From Novosphingobium sp. Chol11 (GTDB lineage Bacteria; Pseudomonadota; Alphaproteobacteria; Sphingomonadales; Sphingomonadaceae), in contig CAMDQO010000001.1 in NCBI GenBank assembly GCA_945906105.1, positions 62,001 through 126,000 on the forward strand: a DNA stretch of 64,000 bases, in the 5' to 3' direction. Shown in pieces: positions 36,073 through 43,930 of the stretch. A program made the position numbers and the translations under genes. Under the pieces are notes generated by a model. The model was given only the letters and a program-made list of their open reading frames with translations, made no database searches and had not been told where the DNA came from. Every line of letters begins with the position of its first letter. The first letter of the stretch is position 1.

Positions 36073-36110
36073 CGGGGCGGGCGGGTCGTTGGCCTGCCCG
36101 CCCCGTTTGT
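36073..36110 (+). terminator. Intrinsic terminator of the cold-shock gene
   Basis: A perfect 10-bp GC stem, CGGGGCGGGC (36073-36082) with GCCCGCCCCG (36096-36105), 13-nt loop, followed by TTTGT. It starts 10 nt after the stop codon. Confidence 0.8.
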
Positions 36111-36163
36111 ATAAAGACTACCCGTATTAAGTCCGTCCGCATCAAGAAAGACCGATTCGACCT

Positions 36164-36502
36164 ATGGCGTCCTACAAGGAACCGAGCTTCGCGGAACGCA
36201 CCGCACTGGCACAACAGGCCCGCGAAAAGGCGCTCGCCAAATTGCAGGCCCGTCCCGCCATTGATCCTGAGCAAGTTGCTGCACGTCTTGCCGCGCTTGA
36301 GGCCAAGAAAGCTGCCGAAGTGGCCCGCCGTGAGGCCCGCCGCGCTGAAATGGCGCAGGCCAAAGCCGACAAGATCGCCGCGCGCGAGGCTGCGCTGGCC
36401 GCCGCTTTGGCTGCTGCTCCCAAGCCCAAGCCCCAGCTTACCGAAGCTGAGAAAAAAGCCGCACGCGATGCGCGCTTTGCGGCCCGCAAAGCGCGCAAGT
36501 AG
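36164..36502 (+). CDS. Ala/Lys/Arg-rich helical protein, DUF6481-like
   Basis: A 112-residue protein with an MASYKEPSFAERTALAQQAREKAL start and a long charged helix (AKKAAEVARREARRAEMAQAKADKIAAREAAL split by AAPKPKPQ). It is predicted to be entirely helical or coiled coil, with no signal peptide. It resembles the DUF6481 family of alphaproteobacteria, often found next to cold-shock genes, as here; that recollection is not checked. Possible nucleic-acid binding through the basic face is speculation. Confidence 0.75.
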   Translation: MASYKEPSFAERTALAQQAREKALAKLQARPAIDPEQVAARLAALEAKKAAEVARREARRAEMAQAKADKIAAREAALAAALAAAPKPKPQLTEAEKKAARDARFAARKARK

Positions 36503-36510
36503 CCCCAGAC

Positions 36511-36528
36511 CCCCCGCTTTGGCGGGGG
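36511..36528 (+). terminator. Hairpin after the DUF6481-like gene
   Basis: CCCCCGC (36511-36517), TTTG loop, GCGGGGG (36522-36528). No T-tract follows, so efficiency is uncertain. Confidence 0.45.
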
Positions 36529-36607
36529 AGCATGGCTGGTTCAAAAAATCGAGCGTTCCGTATCGGCGCACCTCGCACTTGGCCAAGCCGTCTGCCATAG
36601 GCGACGC

Positions 36608-38392
36608 TTGCTCCTGACCGATCCCCTTGAAGCCCTCCACGCCACATTCGGGTTCTCCGCCTTCCGCGGGGTGCAGACCGATGTCGTTGATCGAGTGCTG
36701 GCGGGCAAATCGACGCTGGCGGTGATGCCGACCGGCGCGGGTAAGTCGCTCACCTATCAGCTGCCTGCGGTAATGCTGCCCGGCACCTGCGTCGTCGTTT
36801 CACCGCTCATCGCGCTAATGCACGATCAGCTGCGCTCAGCGCAGGCCAATGGCATCCGCGCCGCCTCGCTGACCAGCGTCGATACCGACCGCGAGTTGAC
36901 GATTGAGCGTTTTCGTGGCGGCGAGCTTGATTTGCTCTATGTCGCCCCCGAACGCGCCAGCCAGACGCATTTCCGCGCCCTGCTCGGCAGCGCTCCGATC
37001 AGTTTGTTCGCGATCGACGAGGCGCATTGTGTCTCCGAATGGGGACACGATTTCCGCCCTGATTACCGCCTGCTGCGTCCGCTGATGGATGCCTTTGCCG
37101 ATGTACCGCGCCTCGCGCTTACCGCCACGGCTGACGCGCATACCCGCGCCGACATTCTCACCCAGCTGGGTATTGCCGAAGAGGGGCTTATCGTTGCCGG
37201 GTTTGACCGGCCAAATATTCGCTATGCCATCCGCCACCGTGAAAGCGGGACCAAGCAGCTGGCCCAATTGCTTGCCGAACACAGCGGCCCGGGGATCATC
37301 TACGCGCCCACCCGTGCCAAGGTTGAGCGGCTGGCCGAGCAACTGGCGGCCACGACCGGGCGGCGGGTGCTGCCCTATCACGCCGGGCTCGATCCGCAGG
37401 TGCGCAGTGCCAATCAGGCCGAATTTGTTTCTTCCGAAGACATGGTGATGGTCGCTACGGTGGCCTTTGGCATGGGGATCGACAAGCCCGACGTGCGCTT
37501 TGTTGCCCATGCCGGCGTGCCGAAATCGATCGAGGGCTACTATCAGGAGACCGGCCGCGCGGGCCGCGATGGTGATCCGGCGCAGGCGGTGATGCTGTGG
37601 GCGGCGGGCGATTTCGCGCAGGCACGGCGCTTTCTCAGCGATGTCGAAGCCAGCCGCCGTGCGGGTGAGGAGGCGCGGCTTAATGCGCTCGCCCAGTTGA
37701 TCGAAACCGCTGGATGTCGCCGCGCCGTGCTGCTGCGCCATTTCGGTGAAAGCCCGCCCGAGAAATGCGGCAACTGCGACAACTGCCTTGAGGCTCCCGG
37801 CGTTGCCGATGTTACCCAGCTGGCGCAGAAGCTGCTCTCGGCAGTCTATCGCACCGGGCAGTCGTTCGGGCTTGGTCATATCGAAAAGGTGCTGACCGGC
37901 GCGCATGATGACCGGGTGATCCAGCGTGGTCATGACCAGCTTTCGGTTTTCGGCATCGTCACGTCTGAAGAAGTCCACCTGCTGAAGCCGCTCGCCCGTG
38001 CCCTTCAGGCGCGCGGCAGCCTGGTGCCGACCGAACACGGCGGGCTGGCTCTGGGCGGCGATGCGCGTGCAATCCTCAAGGGCGAAGGCGCGGTGATGAT
38101 CGTGGTGCCGCCGCGCAGTGAGCGCAAGCTGCGGCGCGGGTCTCGCGGCGCTGCAACTGGTGCGGTCAACCCGGTTGGCGATCCGCTGTTCGAGGCGCTG
38201 CGTAGCCTGCGCCGCGATCTTGCCGAAACGGCAGGCGTACCGCCCTATGTCATCTTCCACGATGCCACCTTGCGTGAAATGGCGCAGCTGCGTCCGGGTA
38301 CGCTCTCCGCCATGGGCGAGATTTCCGGCGTCGGCACGCGCAAGCTTGAGGCCTGGGGCGATGCCTTTCTGGCGGTGGTAAAACAGCATTGA
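36608..38392 (+). CDS. recQ: ATP-dependent DNA helicase RecQ
   Basis: 3'-5' superfamily 2 helicase in recombination repair. The 594 residues have Walker A in VMPTGAGKSLTYQLP (near 43), the DEAH box in FAIDEAHCVSEWGHDFRPDY (near 137), motif VI in YQETGRAGRDG, zinc cysteines ending in CGNCDNC (near 387), an RQC winged helix and a C-terminal HRDC domain (about 515-590). The apparent start is a TTG at 36608 with AGGCGA ahead, since no in-frame ATG fits; the N-terminus DPLEALHATFGFSAFRGVQ matches the family. Confidence 0.94.
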   Translation: MLLTDPLEALHATFGFSAFRGVQTDVVDRVLAGKSTLAVMPTGAGKSLTYQLPAVMLPGTCVVVSPLIALMHDQLRSAQANGIRAASLTSVDTDRELTIERFRGGELDLLYVAPERASQTHFRALLGSAPISLFAIDEAHCVSEWGHDFRPDYRLLRPLMDAFADVPRLALTATADAHTRADILTQLGIAEEGLIVAGFDRPNIRYAIRHRESGTKQLAQLLAEHSGPGIIYAPTRAKVERLAEQLAATTGRRVLPYHAGLDPQVRSANQAEFVSSEDMVMVATVAFGMGIDKPDVRFVAHAGVPKSIEGYYQETGRAGRDGDPAQAVMLWAAGDFAQARRFLSDVEASRRAGEEARLNALAQLIETAGCRRAVLLRHFGESPPEKCGNCDNCLEAPGVADVTQLAQKLLSAVYRTGQSFGLGHIEKVLTGAHDDRVIQRGHDQLSVFGIVTSEEVHLLKPLARALQARGSLVPTEHGGLALGGDARAILKGEGAVMIVVPPRSERKLRRGSRGAATGAVNPVGDPLFEALRSLRRDLAETAGVPPYVIFHDATLREMAQLRPGTLSAMGEISGVGTRKLEAWGDAFLAVVKQH

Positions 38393-38429
38393 CGGCTCGG
38401 CCCCAAGTGATATTAATATGATATCACTT
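38389..38429 (+). promoter_or_regulatory. Promoter overlapped by a 9-bp-arm inverted repeat upstream of the SPFH operon
   Basis: Inverted arms AAGTGATAT (38405-38413) and ATATCACTT (38421-38429) are separated by 7 nt. They cover a probable -10 (TATTAA 38411-38416 or ATTAAT 38412-38417) that lies 16-17 nt after TTGACG (38389-38394), which overlaps the recQ stop. A repressor site is implied; the ribbon-helix-helix protein two genes down is a candidate. Confidence 0.6.
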
Positions 38430-38445
38430 TAAGAGGGGCTCACCC

Positions 38446-39372
38446 ATGACTGATTCGCATTCTGCCCAAAAACACCCGATGATGACCTCCAGCCGCGAAC
38501 GCAGTGCCTGGAGCACCAGCGGCTATCTGATGTTCATCCTTTTTCTCGTGCTGCTGACCCTGACAATCTATCGCATCATCGCTTTTGCCGGCAGTTCACC
38601 CGAAGATTACGAAGTGCTGCCCTTTCTCATTCCGACGCTGATATCGGTGCTGGCTTTGGTGCTGATCTCCTCCGGCTTCTATATGCTCCAGCCCAATCAG
38701 GGCGCGGCGATCACTCTGTTCGGCTCCTATCGCGGCACGGATCGCAACGCCGGTCTGCGCTGGGTCTGGCCGTGGATGGGCAAGACCAAGATTGCCGTGC
38801 GCGCCAACAATCTGATCTCCGACAAGATCAAGGTCAACGATCTGCGCGGCAATCCGATCGAGATGGCAGCGCAAGTCGTCTGGCGCGTGGTCGATACGGC
38901 GCAGGCGCTTTACGATGTCGATGATTATCGGGGCTTCGTCATGGTCCAGATCGAAGCCGCTGTGCGCACCATCGGTTCGCGCTATCCCTATGATGATTTC
39001 GCTCATGCCGAAATCACCCTGCGCGGCAATCATGATCAGGTCGGCGCGGAACTGCGCACCGAATTGATCGAGCGGCTGCAACTGGCGGGCATCACCGTCG
39101 ATGAATGCGGCTTTACCCACCTTGCCTATGCGCAGGAGATTGCCGGGGCCATGCTCCGCCGCCAGCAGGCCGAAGCTGTGGTTGCCGCGCGCAAGACGCT
39201 GGTTGAAGGCGCGGTTGGCATGGTCGAGATGGCATTGGCGATGCTGGCCGAAAAGGGCGTCGTCCACCTTGATGACGAACGCAAGGCCGCCATGGTCTCC
39301 AACCTGATGGTCGTGCTGTGCGGTGAGCGTGATACCCAGCCGGTGGTCAACGCTGGCTCGCTTTACCAGTAA
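38446..39372 (+). CDS. SPFH/band-7 domain membrane protein
   Basis: A 308-residue protein with two transmembrane segments (about 25-50 and 65-85), then an SPFH domain ([30 protein letters not shown] onward, in two parts) and a C-terminal helical region ([32 protein letters not shown]). Proteins of this family form oligomeric cages or lattices in the membrane and organise microdomains or proteases. AAGAGGGG precedes the ATG. It is the first gene of a three-gene unit. Confidence 0.88.
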   Translation: MTDSHSAQKHPMMTSSRERSAWSTSGYLMFILFLVLLTLTIYRIIAFAGSSPEDYEVLPFLIPTLISVLALVLISSGFYMLQPNQGAAITLFGSYRGTDRNAGLRWVWPWMGKTKIAVRANNLISDKIKVNDLRGNPIEMAAQVVWRVVDTAQALYDVDDYRGFVMVQIEAAVRTIGSRYPYDDFAHAEITLRGNHDQVGAELRTELIERLQLAGITVDECGFTHLAYAQEIAGAMLRRQQAEAVVAARKTLVEGAVGMVEMALAMLAEKGVVHLDDERKAAMVSNLMVVLCGERDTQPVVNAGSLYQ

Positions 39373-39377
39373 AGCCC

Positions 39378-39581
39378 GTGACACCTCCCGCGCGCAAATC
39401 CTTTCCCCTGCGGCTCGATCCGGCGCTGTTCGCAGCGCTGGAGCGGGCGGCAGCGGGGGATCTGCGCTCGGTAAATGGTGAAATGGAATACCTTCTGCGC
39501 GAGGGACTGGCGCGGAGGGGGATCAAGATTGCAGCGGCAGAACCGCCCCGGCGCGGACGTCCGCCCAAGGAGAAGCCGTGA
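39378..39581 (+). CDS. Arc-type ribbon-helix-helix DNA-binding protein
   Basis: A 67-residue protein starting at GTG 39378, 5 nt after the SPFH stop. KSFPLRLDPALFAALERAAAGDLRSVNGEMEYLLREGLARRG fits the Arc/MetJ ribbon-helix-helix pattern: a beta strand KSFPLRL, then two helices with SVNGEMEYLL. A basic tail (RRGRPPKEK) follows. Probably a dimeric repressor, perhaps of its own operon through the palindrome at 38405-38429. No toxin gene is next to it. Confidence 0.75.
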   Translation: MTPPARKSFPLRLDPALFAALERAAAGDLRSVNGEMEYLLREGLARRGIKIAAAEPPRRGRPPKEKP

Positions 39582-39904
39582 TGCGTGAAGAGGACAAACC
39601 CTTCATCTGCTACAAAAGTCGCACCTCGATGAAGATCCAGCCGCGCGGTGCGGAAGGGTGGAAGCATGCGGGGCTGTGGCAGCTGCCATTCCTCACGATT
39701 CTCGGGATCTACATCTGGGTCATGAGCACCTATCCGCGGCCGGTGCTGGTGGCCGTCTATACCGCCTTGCACCTCGCGGCGACGGGGGTCTGGCTGTGGC
39801 AAATGATGCGGTGGATGAAGGCTCGCAGTGAAATCATCGATCTCGACAAGATGGTCGATCTCAAGCGCCAGCAGGATGAAGCACTTCGGCGCGGCAGAAA
39901 ATAG
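39581..39904 (+). CDS. Small two-segment membrane protein of the SPFH operon
   Basis: ATG 39581 overlaps the preceding TGA (TGATG), giving 107 residues. Two hydrophobic segments (WQLPFLTILGIYIWVM and LVAVYTALHLAATGVWLWQM) are followed by a charged cytoplasmic tail (ARSEIIDLDKMVDLKRQQDEALRRGRK). The family is not recognised. Coupling to the SPFH and ribbon-helix-helix genes suggests a joint role at the membrane. Confidence 0.65.
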   Translation: MREEDKPFICYKSRTSMKIQPRGAEGWKHAGLWQLPFLTILGIYIWVMSTYPRPVLVAVYTALHLAATGVWLWQMMRWMKARSEIIDLDKMVDLKRQQDEALRRGRK

Positions 39905-39916
39905 GGACAGTCCCTA
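39902..39916. repeat. Short palindrome TAGGGA-CAG-TCCCTA
   Basis: Six-bp arms with a 3-nt centre, starting in the stop codon of the membrane-protein gene and followed by CTTTCC. The GGGACAGTCCC core resembles a short intergenic motif scattered in many proteobacterial genomes. It could also be a weak terminator. Confidence 0.45.
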
Positions 39917-39966
39917 CTTTCCGGTCATTTACCCGATCTTGACCTGTCTGTGGCTATGATCGCAGC

Positions 39967-40911
39967 ATGAACTTCACTCGCAAGATCGCGCTCGCGGCGC
40001 TGACCGTGACTATCGCCTCAACCCCGCTCTGGGCACAGAGCGGCGCGCCCTATACCGTGCTCGAAACCGGCAAGGGCTATGCCCGGTTGCAGGATGCGGT
40101 GAACGCCATCGGCGATGGCCGGGGCACCGTTCAGATGGCCTCGGGCCGGTTCCGCGACTGCGCGGTGCAGGAAGCAGGCGATGTGACTTTCACTGCCGCC
40201 GTCCCCGGCCAGTCGGTGCTTGAGGGCGAGGCTTGCGAGGATAAGGCGGCGCTGGTGCTGCGCGGGCGCTCTACCCATGTCGAGGGCATGGTCTTTGCCG
40301 GTCAGCGCTCCGGCGCGGGCAACGGCGCTGGCATCCGCGCCGAACGCGGCAACATCTCGGTCTCGCAAAGCTGGTTCCGCGATAGCCAGCAGGGCATCTT
40401 GTCTGCCGACGATTCGAACGGCACGATCACCGTCGACAAAAGCACATTCACGCGCCTTGGCACCTGTGAATTCAGCGCGGGCTGTGCCCATTCGATCTAT
40501 GTCGGCGGCTTTGGCGCACTGACGGTCACGCGCAGCCGTTTCGAGATCGGCCGCGGCGGGCATTACCTGAAAAGCCGCGCTGCGCGCGTCGCCGTGCTGG
40601 CATCAAGCTTTGATGATTCGGCGGGTAAATGGACCAATTACATGATCGACCTGCCCGCCGGAGCCAAAGGTCGGATTGCCGGAAACTGGTTCGTACAAGG
40701 CCAGCACAAGGAAAATTACTCTGCCTTCATCGCGGTTGGTGCCGAAAGCCACACCAACAGTTCGGCGGGGCTGGTGATCGAAGGCAACGACGCGCGTCTG
40801 GTTCCCGGCCTTGACCGCGACACGGTTTGGGTGGCCGACTGGTCTGGCGATGCGTTGAGCATCGGCGCAAACACGCTCGGCGCACATTTGAAGCGGTTCG
40901 AGAAGCGGTAG
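39967..40911 (+). CDS. Exported right-handed beta-helix protein
   Basis: A 314-residue protein with a signal peptide (MNFTRKIALAALTVTIASTPLWA). The body repeats short strands with G-N/D turns (VEGMVFAGQRSGAGNGAGIRAERG, ISVSQSWFRDSQQGILSADDSNG, ITVDKSTFTRLG), the pattern of parallel beta-helix (PbH1) repeats seen in pectate lyases and other polysaccharide-active enzymes. Catalytic residues cannot be assigned. Possibly periplasmic carbohydrate binding or processing. Confidence 0.75.
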   Translation: MNFTRKIALAALTVTIASTPLWAQSGAPYTVLETGKGYARLQDAVNAIGDGRGTVQMASGRFRDCAVQEAGDVTFTAAVPGQSVLEGEACEDKAALVLRGRSTHVEGMVFAGQRSGAGNGAGIRAERGNISVSQSWFRDSQQGILSADDSNGTITVDKSTFTRLGTCEFSAGCAHSIYVGGFGALTVTRSRFEIGRGGHYLKSRAARVAVLASSFDDSAGKWTNYMIDLPAGAKGRIAGNWFVQGQHKENYSAFIAVGAESHTNSSAGLVIEGNDARLVPGLDRDTVWVADWSGDALSIGANTLGAHLKRFEKR

Positions 40912-40920
40912 AGAAGGGGT

Positions 40921-40942
40921 CCTCTGCGCTCTCTGCGTGAAC
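40921..40942. repeat. Fragment of a CTCTGCG-type intergenic repeat
   Basis: CTCTGCGCTCTCTGCGTGAA resembles one arm of the well-known CTCTGCG(T)-rich foldback repeats, related in style to the element between bioD and bioA. No second arm is seen nearby, so it may be a remnant. Confidence 0.4.
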
Positions 40943-40976
40943 CAAACTTCACTTCATTCCGAACGAGCGACATCAT

Positions 40977-42032
40977 TCAAAGCAAATGCCCCGAGCGATC
41001 CCGTTTGGTATCAAGATAGCGGGCGTTGTGCGGGTTGGGTGGTAACTGGTGCGGCACGCGCTCGGCTATCGTCACGCCTTCGGCTTCCAGTGCAGAGACC
41101 TTCGACGGATTATTAGTCATCAAGCGCACGGAACGCACCCCCAGCAAGTCGAGCATCCGCGCCGCCACCGGAAAATCGCGCGCTTCGGTGGGTAGGCCAA
41201 GCCGGTTGTTGGCATCGACTGTATCGAAGCCCTGATCCTGCAATTCATAGGCGCGCAGCTTGTTGATCAGGCCGATGCCGCGGCCTTCTTGACGCAGATA
41301 GAGCAGCACACCCCAGCCGGTGCCCTCGCGGGCTTCTGCCGCCATGGCGTGAAGCGCCGCATCGAGCTGCGGGCCGCAATCGCATTTGAGGCTGCCGAGG
41401 ATGTCGCCGGTCAGGCATTCCGAATGAAGCCGCACCAGCGGCGCGCGATCACCATTTTGAGCGCCGATCACCAGCGCCACGTGCTCACGCAGGTCGTCGG
41501 CAGAACGGAAGGCCACGATTTCCGCCTCTTCGCTGGCAGCAATTGGCAGCCGCGCGCGGGCGGCAATGGCGAGGTGGCGGGTGTCTTTCCATTCGGCGAG
41601 ATCGCCGCTGGAGATGGCCTGTGCCTCGTTGCAAGAGGTGGGATCGATGAGGAAGGCGGGGAGGATGCCGGCGAGGCGCGCCAGTTCCATCGCCGTCTGC
41701 GCAGCCTGCGGGTGATCGAGCGGTTCGGCCAGAAACGGCCCCTTGAAAGGGTTGGCGAGATCAAGCGCCGGATCGGCGATGATCCGCGCTGCTCCAAGGG
41801 TAAACGGCTCACCCGCGCGAATCAGCGCCGGTGCCTGCGGCTCGGCGGCCTCGCGCTGGTTGGCCAGCTTGAGCGTGACCGCGCGGGCCGAGGAAATCAG
41901 CAGGCGCTGGGATGTGGCACCCGGTGCAAAGCCGGTTTCCGCAGGTAGCAGCCGCAGCACGCCATCGACCTCTATCGGCCAACCGTGGCGCAGCGCATCA
42001 AGCGCCAGCGCGACACGGCGGGTCGCCCTCAA
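40977..42032 (-). CDS. ribA: GTP cyclohydrolase II with degenerate N-terminal DHBP-synthase-like domain
   Basis: First enzyme of riboflavin synthesis, opening GTP. The C-terminal half (from about residue 170) is GTP cyclohydrolase II: zinc cysteines in VRLHSECLTGDILGSLKCDCG (near 205, 216, 218), the RQEGRGIGLINKLRAYELQDQG loop and the RVPHQ-like end (AERVPHQLPPNPHN). The N-terminal half (1-165) follows the layout of 3,4-dihydroxybutanone-phosphate synthase (RRVALALDALRHGWPIEVDG) but lacks its acidic DDEDRE-type active-site cluster, so it is probably inactive. It overlaps xth by 4 nt. Confidence 0.9.
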   Translation of the reverse strand: MRATRRVALALDALRHGWPIEVDGVLRLLPAETGFAPGATSQRLLISSARAVTLKLANQREAAEPQAPALIRAGEPFTLGAARIIADPALDLANPFKGPFLAEPLDHPQAAQTAMELARLAGILPAFLIDPTSCNEAQAISSGDLAEWKDTRHLAIAARARLPIAASEEAEIVAFRSADDLREHVALVIGAQNGDRAPLVRLHSECLTGDILGSLKCDCGPQLDAALHAMAAEAREGTGWGVLLYLRQEGRGIGLINKLRAYELQDQGFDTVDANNRLGLPTEARDFPVAARMLDLLGVRSVRLMTNNPSKVSALEAEGVTIAERVPHQLPPNPHNARYLDTKRDRSGHLL

Positions 42033-42820
42033 AGAGCAAACTCCGTGATCAGTGGGACATGATCGGACGGCTGCTCCCAGCGCCGGGTTTCCTCAACGAT
42101 CCGGTGGCTGGTGGACTGCGCCGCCAGTTCAGGCGAAGCCCACATATGGTCCAGCCGCCGACCGCGATCTTTTTCCTGCCAATAAGTGCGGTATGACCAC
42201 CAGGTCCAGTTCCGCTCGGGCGCGGGAATGTGCTTGCGGCCAAGATCGACCCAGCCATGGGCATCGGCAAAGCGAGTAAGAGTCTCCACCTCAAGCGGGG
42301 TGTGGCTGACGACTTTCAGCAGCGCCTTGTGATCGTAAACATCGCATTCGAGCGGGGCTATATTGAAATCACCGACGATCAGTGTCGGCCTCTCGACCTT
42401 CTCTGCCCAGCGGGTCATGCGCTCGAGGAAATCGAGTTTCTGGCCGAATTTGGCATTGGCTTCGCGATCAGGAATGTCGCCGCCTGCCGGGATATAGACA
42501 TTCTCGAGGATCATGCCATTTCCGGGTCCGAGCAGCTCAACGCCGACATGGCGCGCCTCGCCATTGTCCTGCCAATCATGGCGGCTGACCTCGCGCAGCG
42601 GAATGCGGCTGATCGTGGCGACGCCGTGATAGCCCTTCTGGCCGTGGACAGCGTGATGGGTATAGCCGAGCGCGTTGAACGCATCATAGGGGAACAGTTC
42701 GGCAACCGTCTTGATTTCCTGCAAGCAGAGCACGTCGGGTTCTTGCTCGATGAGGAAGCGCCCCACCTGCTGCGCGCGCAGACGGACGGAATTGATGTTC
42801 CAGGTGGCGATTTTGACCAT
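42029..42820 (-). CDS. xth: Exodeoxyribonuclease III (AP endonuclease)
   Basis: Base-excision-repair enzyme of the exonuclease III/APE1 family. The start MVKIATWNINSVRLR at 42820 is preferred over one 10 codons upstream. Sites: the catalytic Glu in CLQEIKT, the GDFNIAP Asp/Asn, DRGRRLDHMWAS and the SDHVPLI histidine near the C-terminus. 263 residues, standard length. It precedes and overlaps ribA by 4 nt. Confidence 0.93.
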   Translation of the reverse strand: MVKIATWNINSVRLRAQQVGRFLIEQEPDVLCLQEIKTVAELFPYDAFNALGYTHHAVHGQKGYHGVATISRIPLREVSRHDWQDNGEARHVGVELLGPGNGMILENVYIPAGGDIPDREANAKFGQKLDFLERMTRWAEKVERPTLIVGDFNIAPLECDVYDHKALLKVVSHTPLEVETLTRFADAHGWVDLGRKHIPAPERNWTWWSYRTYWQEKDRGRRLDHMWASPELAAQSTSHRIVEETRRWEQPSDHVPLITEFAL

Positions 42821-42946
42821 GGGAGAGGCTTTAGAGCGCTTTTCAGGCACCGCAACACCCGCCGTTGTATTTGGTCAGGGCCACACCGTGTGTTTGCGGC
42901 TGGAATTGGCTTAGCCCGGTATGTGCCAATCCAGACCCATCCCAAC

Positions 42947-43069
42947 AAAAAACCCCCGCTCCGGGGGCATTGGAGCGAGGGTTCCTTTGTGCGTTCGTCA
43001 CGCTTGACGAGGCGGTGGTTTGTTGAAGCAAGGGCAACAGGGGGGAAACCCGCTTCAAGCCGCGTCGTC
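42947..43069 (-). ncRNA. Candidate small RNA with own promoter and terminator
   Basis: In the 353-bp gap between xth and lolA the minus strand carries a promoter (see 43076-43104) and, about 120 nt on, an intrinsic terminator. The terminator has a 6-bp stem (CCCCCG/CGGGGG, 42953-42967), a 3-nt loop and six T residues (42952-42947). Between them are hairpins GCTTCAA/TTGAAGC (43053-43059 with 43023-43029) and CGTCA/TGACG (42996-43009). No reading frame of note fits. Alternative pairing of GGAGCG with CGCTCC is possible near the terminator. Leader of another gene is unlikely since none follows before xth, 127 bp further on. Confidence 0.6.
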
Positions 43070-43075
43070 CAGCTC

Positions 43076-43140
43076 TATGTAGGGTGTTCTGACTTGCTGT
43101 TCAATGAACGGAAGCAACAGGTGTGTCGCAGTTTGTCGCA
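43076..43140 (-). promoter_or_regulatory. Promoter and direct-repeat activator site of the candidate small RNA
   Basis: On the minus strand: TTGAAC (43104-43099), exactly 17 nt, TACATA (43081-43076). Upstream lies TGCGACAAACTGCGACA (43140-43124), two GCGACA half-sites 10 bp apart. The distance from motif to -10 is 42 nt; the 15/17 identical motif before the EF-hand gene has 41 nt. The same orientation and spacing argue for a shared OmpR-type activator. Confidence 0.6.
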
Positions 43141-43173
43141 GGAAATGGGCAGTCTGGGGCGAGGCGTTGCTGA

Positions 43174-43848
43174 CTATCGACGAGCCGGACGGCGCGGATC
43201 GTTGTACTTGAACATCGCATCAGACACCGCGACTCCATAGCGCTGGCTGGAAAGCTGGATCGAGGTCTGCTTCTTCTGCGAATCGAGCGAAGTCCAGCTG
43301 TTGAGTTCAAGCCCACCGGGCGCGCTGGCTTTCGGTTGGAAGCGGAAAGTCATCACGCCATATTCGGGATGCGATTTGTCGCGCACTTCGATGGCGATGC
43401 CGGCGGGGCCGCTGCTGATCAGACGCCCGTATTTCTTCACATCGCGCGCGGGATCGAGCAGCGCGCCCAGCGGGCTGTTCTTGATCGGCCAGCGCTGCAC
43501 CTGCTTGGCTTCATAGTCGATGAAGGTCATCGCCGCGCCATCAGAGACAATCAGCATCGGCACGCCGGGCTGATACTGAAAGCGGATGCGGCCCGGACGC
43601 TTCAAAGTCAGGGTGCCCGAAACGCGGCTGCCGTTGCGATCGGTCTGGGTGAAGGCCGCCTGCATCGTTGAGATGCCGCGCAGGGCTGCCAGCGCGCGAT
43701 CAAGGTCTGCGGATGGGGCCGAGGCCTGTGCTGGGGCCTGAGCCGGAGTTTGCGCAGATAGAGGCGCGATCAGTGCCATTGGTGCAGAAACGGCAAACGC
43801 CGCGACAAGCGCGGCGCTGCTACGAAGGATGAGTGCGGTTCGGTTCAT
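43174..43848 (-). CDS. lolA: Outer-membrane lipoprotein carrier LolA-family protein
   Basis: Periplasmic chaperone carrying lipoproteins from LolCDE to the outer membrane. The 224-residue protein has a signal peptide (MNRTALILRSSAALVAAFAVSAPMALIA). The mature part has the LolA pattern: LRGISTMQAAFTQTDRNGSRVSGTLTLKRPGRIRFQY, then MLIVSDGAAMTFIDYEAKQVQ and an SWTSLDSQKKQTSIQLSS region. A 62-bp gap with no clear motif separates it from the rpmG region upstream. Confidence 0.88.
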   Translation of the reverse strand: MNRTALILRSSAALVAAFAVSAPMALIAPLSAQTPAQAPAQASAPSADLDRALAALRGISTMQAAFTQTDRNGSRVSGTLTLKRPGRIRFQYQPGVPMLIVSDGAAMTFIDYEAKQVQRWPIKNSPLGALLDPARDVKKYGRLISSGPAGIAIEVRDKSHPEYGVMTFRFQPKASAPGGLELNSWTSLDSQKKQTSIQLSSQRYGVAVSDAMFKYNDPRRPARR

Positions 43849-43930
43849 AGGGCCCGGCTAATAGCCTGCTATTGAACTTGATGTGAACCCGCCCAAGACA
43901 AATGCATCGGCATTTGCTTCGGGCAGCACC

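Noticed and set aside
36836-38389. 517-codon open frame on the minus strand
   Set aside because: Antisense to recQ; no domain recognisable, and recQ has all helicase motifs.
39378-39904. Toxin-antitoxin pair (Arc-like protein plus small protein)
   Set aside because: The small partner has two membrane helices and no toxin motif, and both are coupled to an SPFH gene, so a toxin-antitoxin module is not supported.
42980-42996. Possible second LexA box near the small RNA
   Set aside because: The spacing is GTTC-N8-GTTC, not the required N7, and it lies within the proposed transcript.
42230-43240. 336-codon plus-strand frame across xth and the following gap
   Set aside because: Antisense to xth, then runs through hairpins and the small-RNA region; no domain seen.
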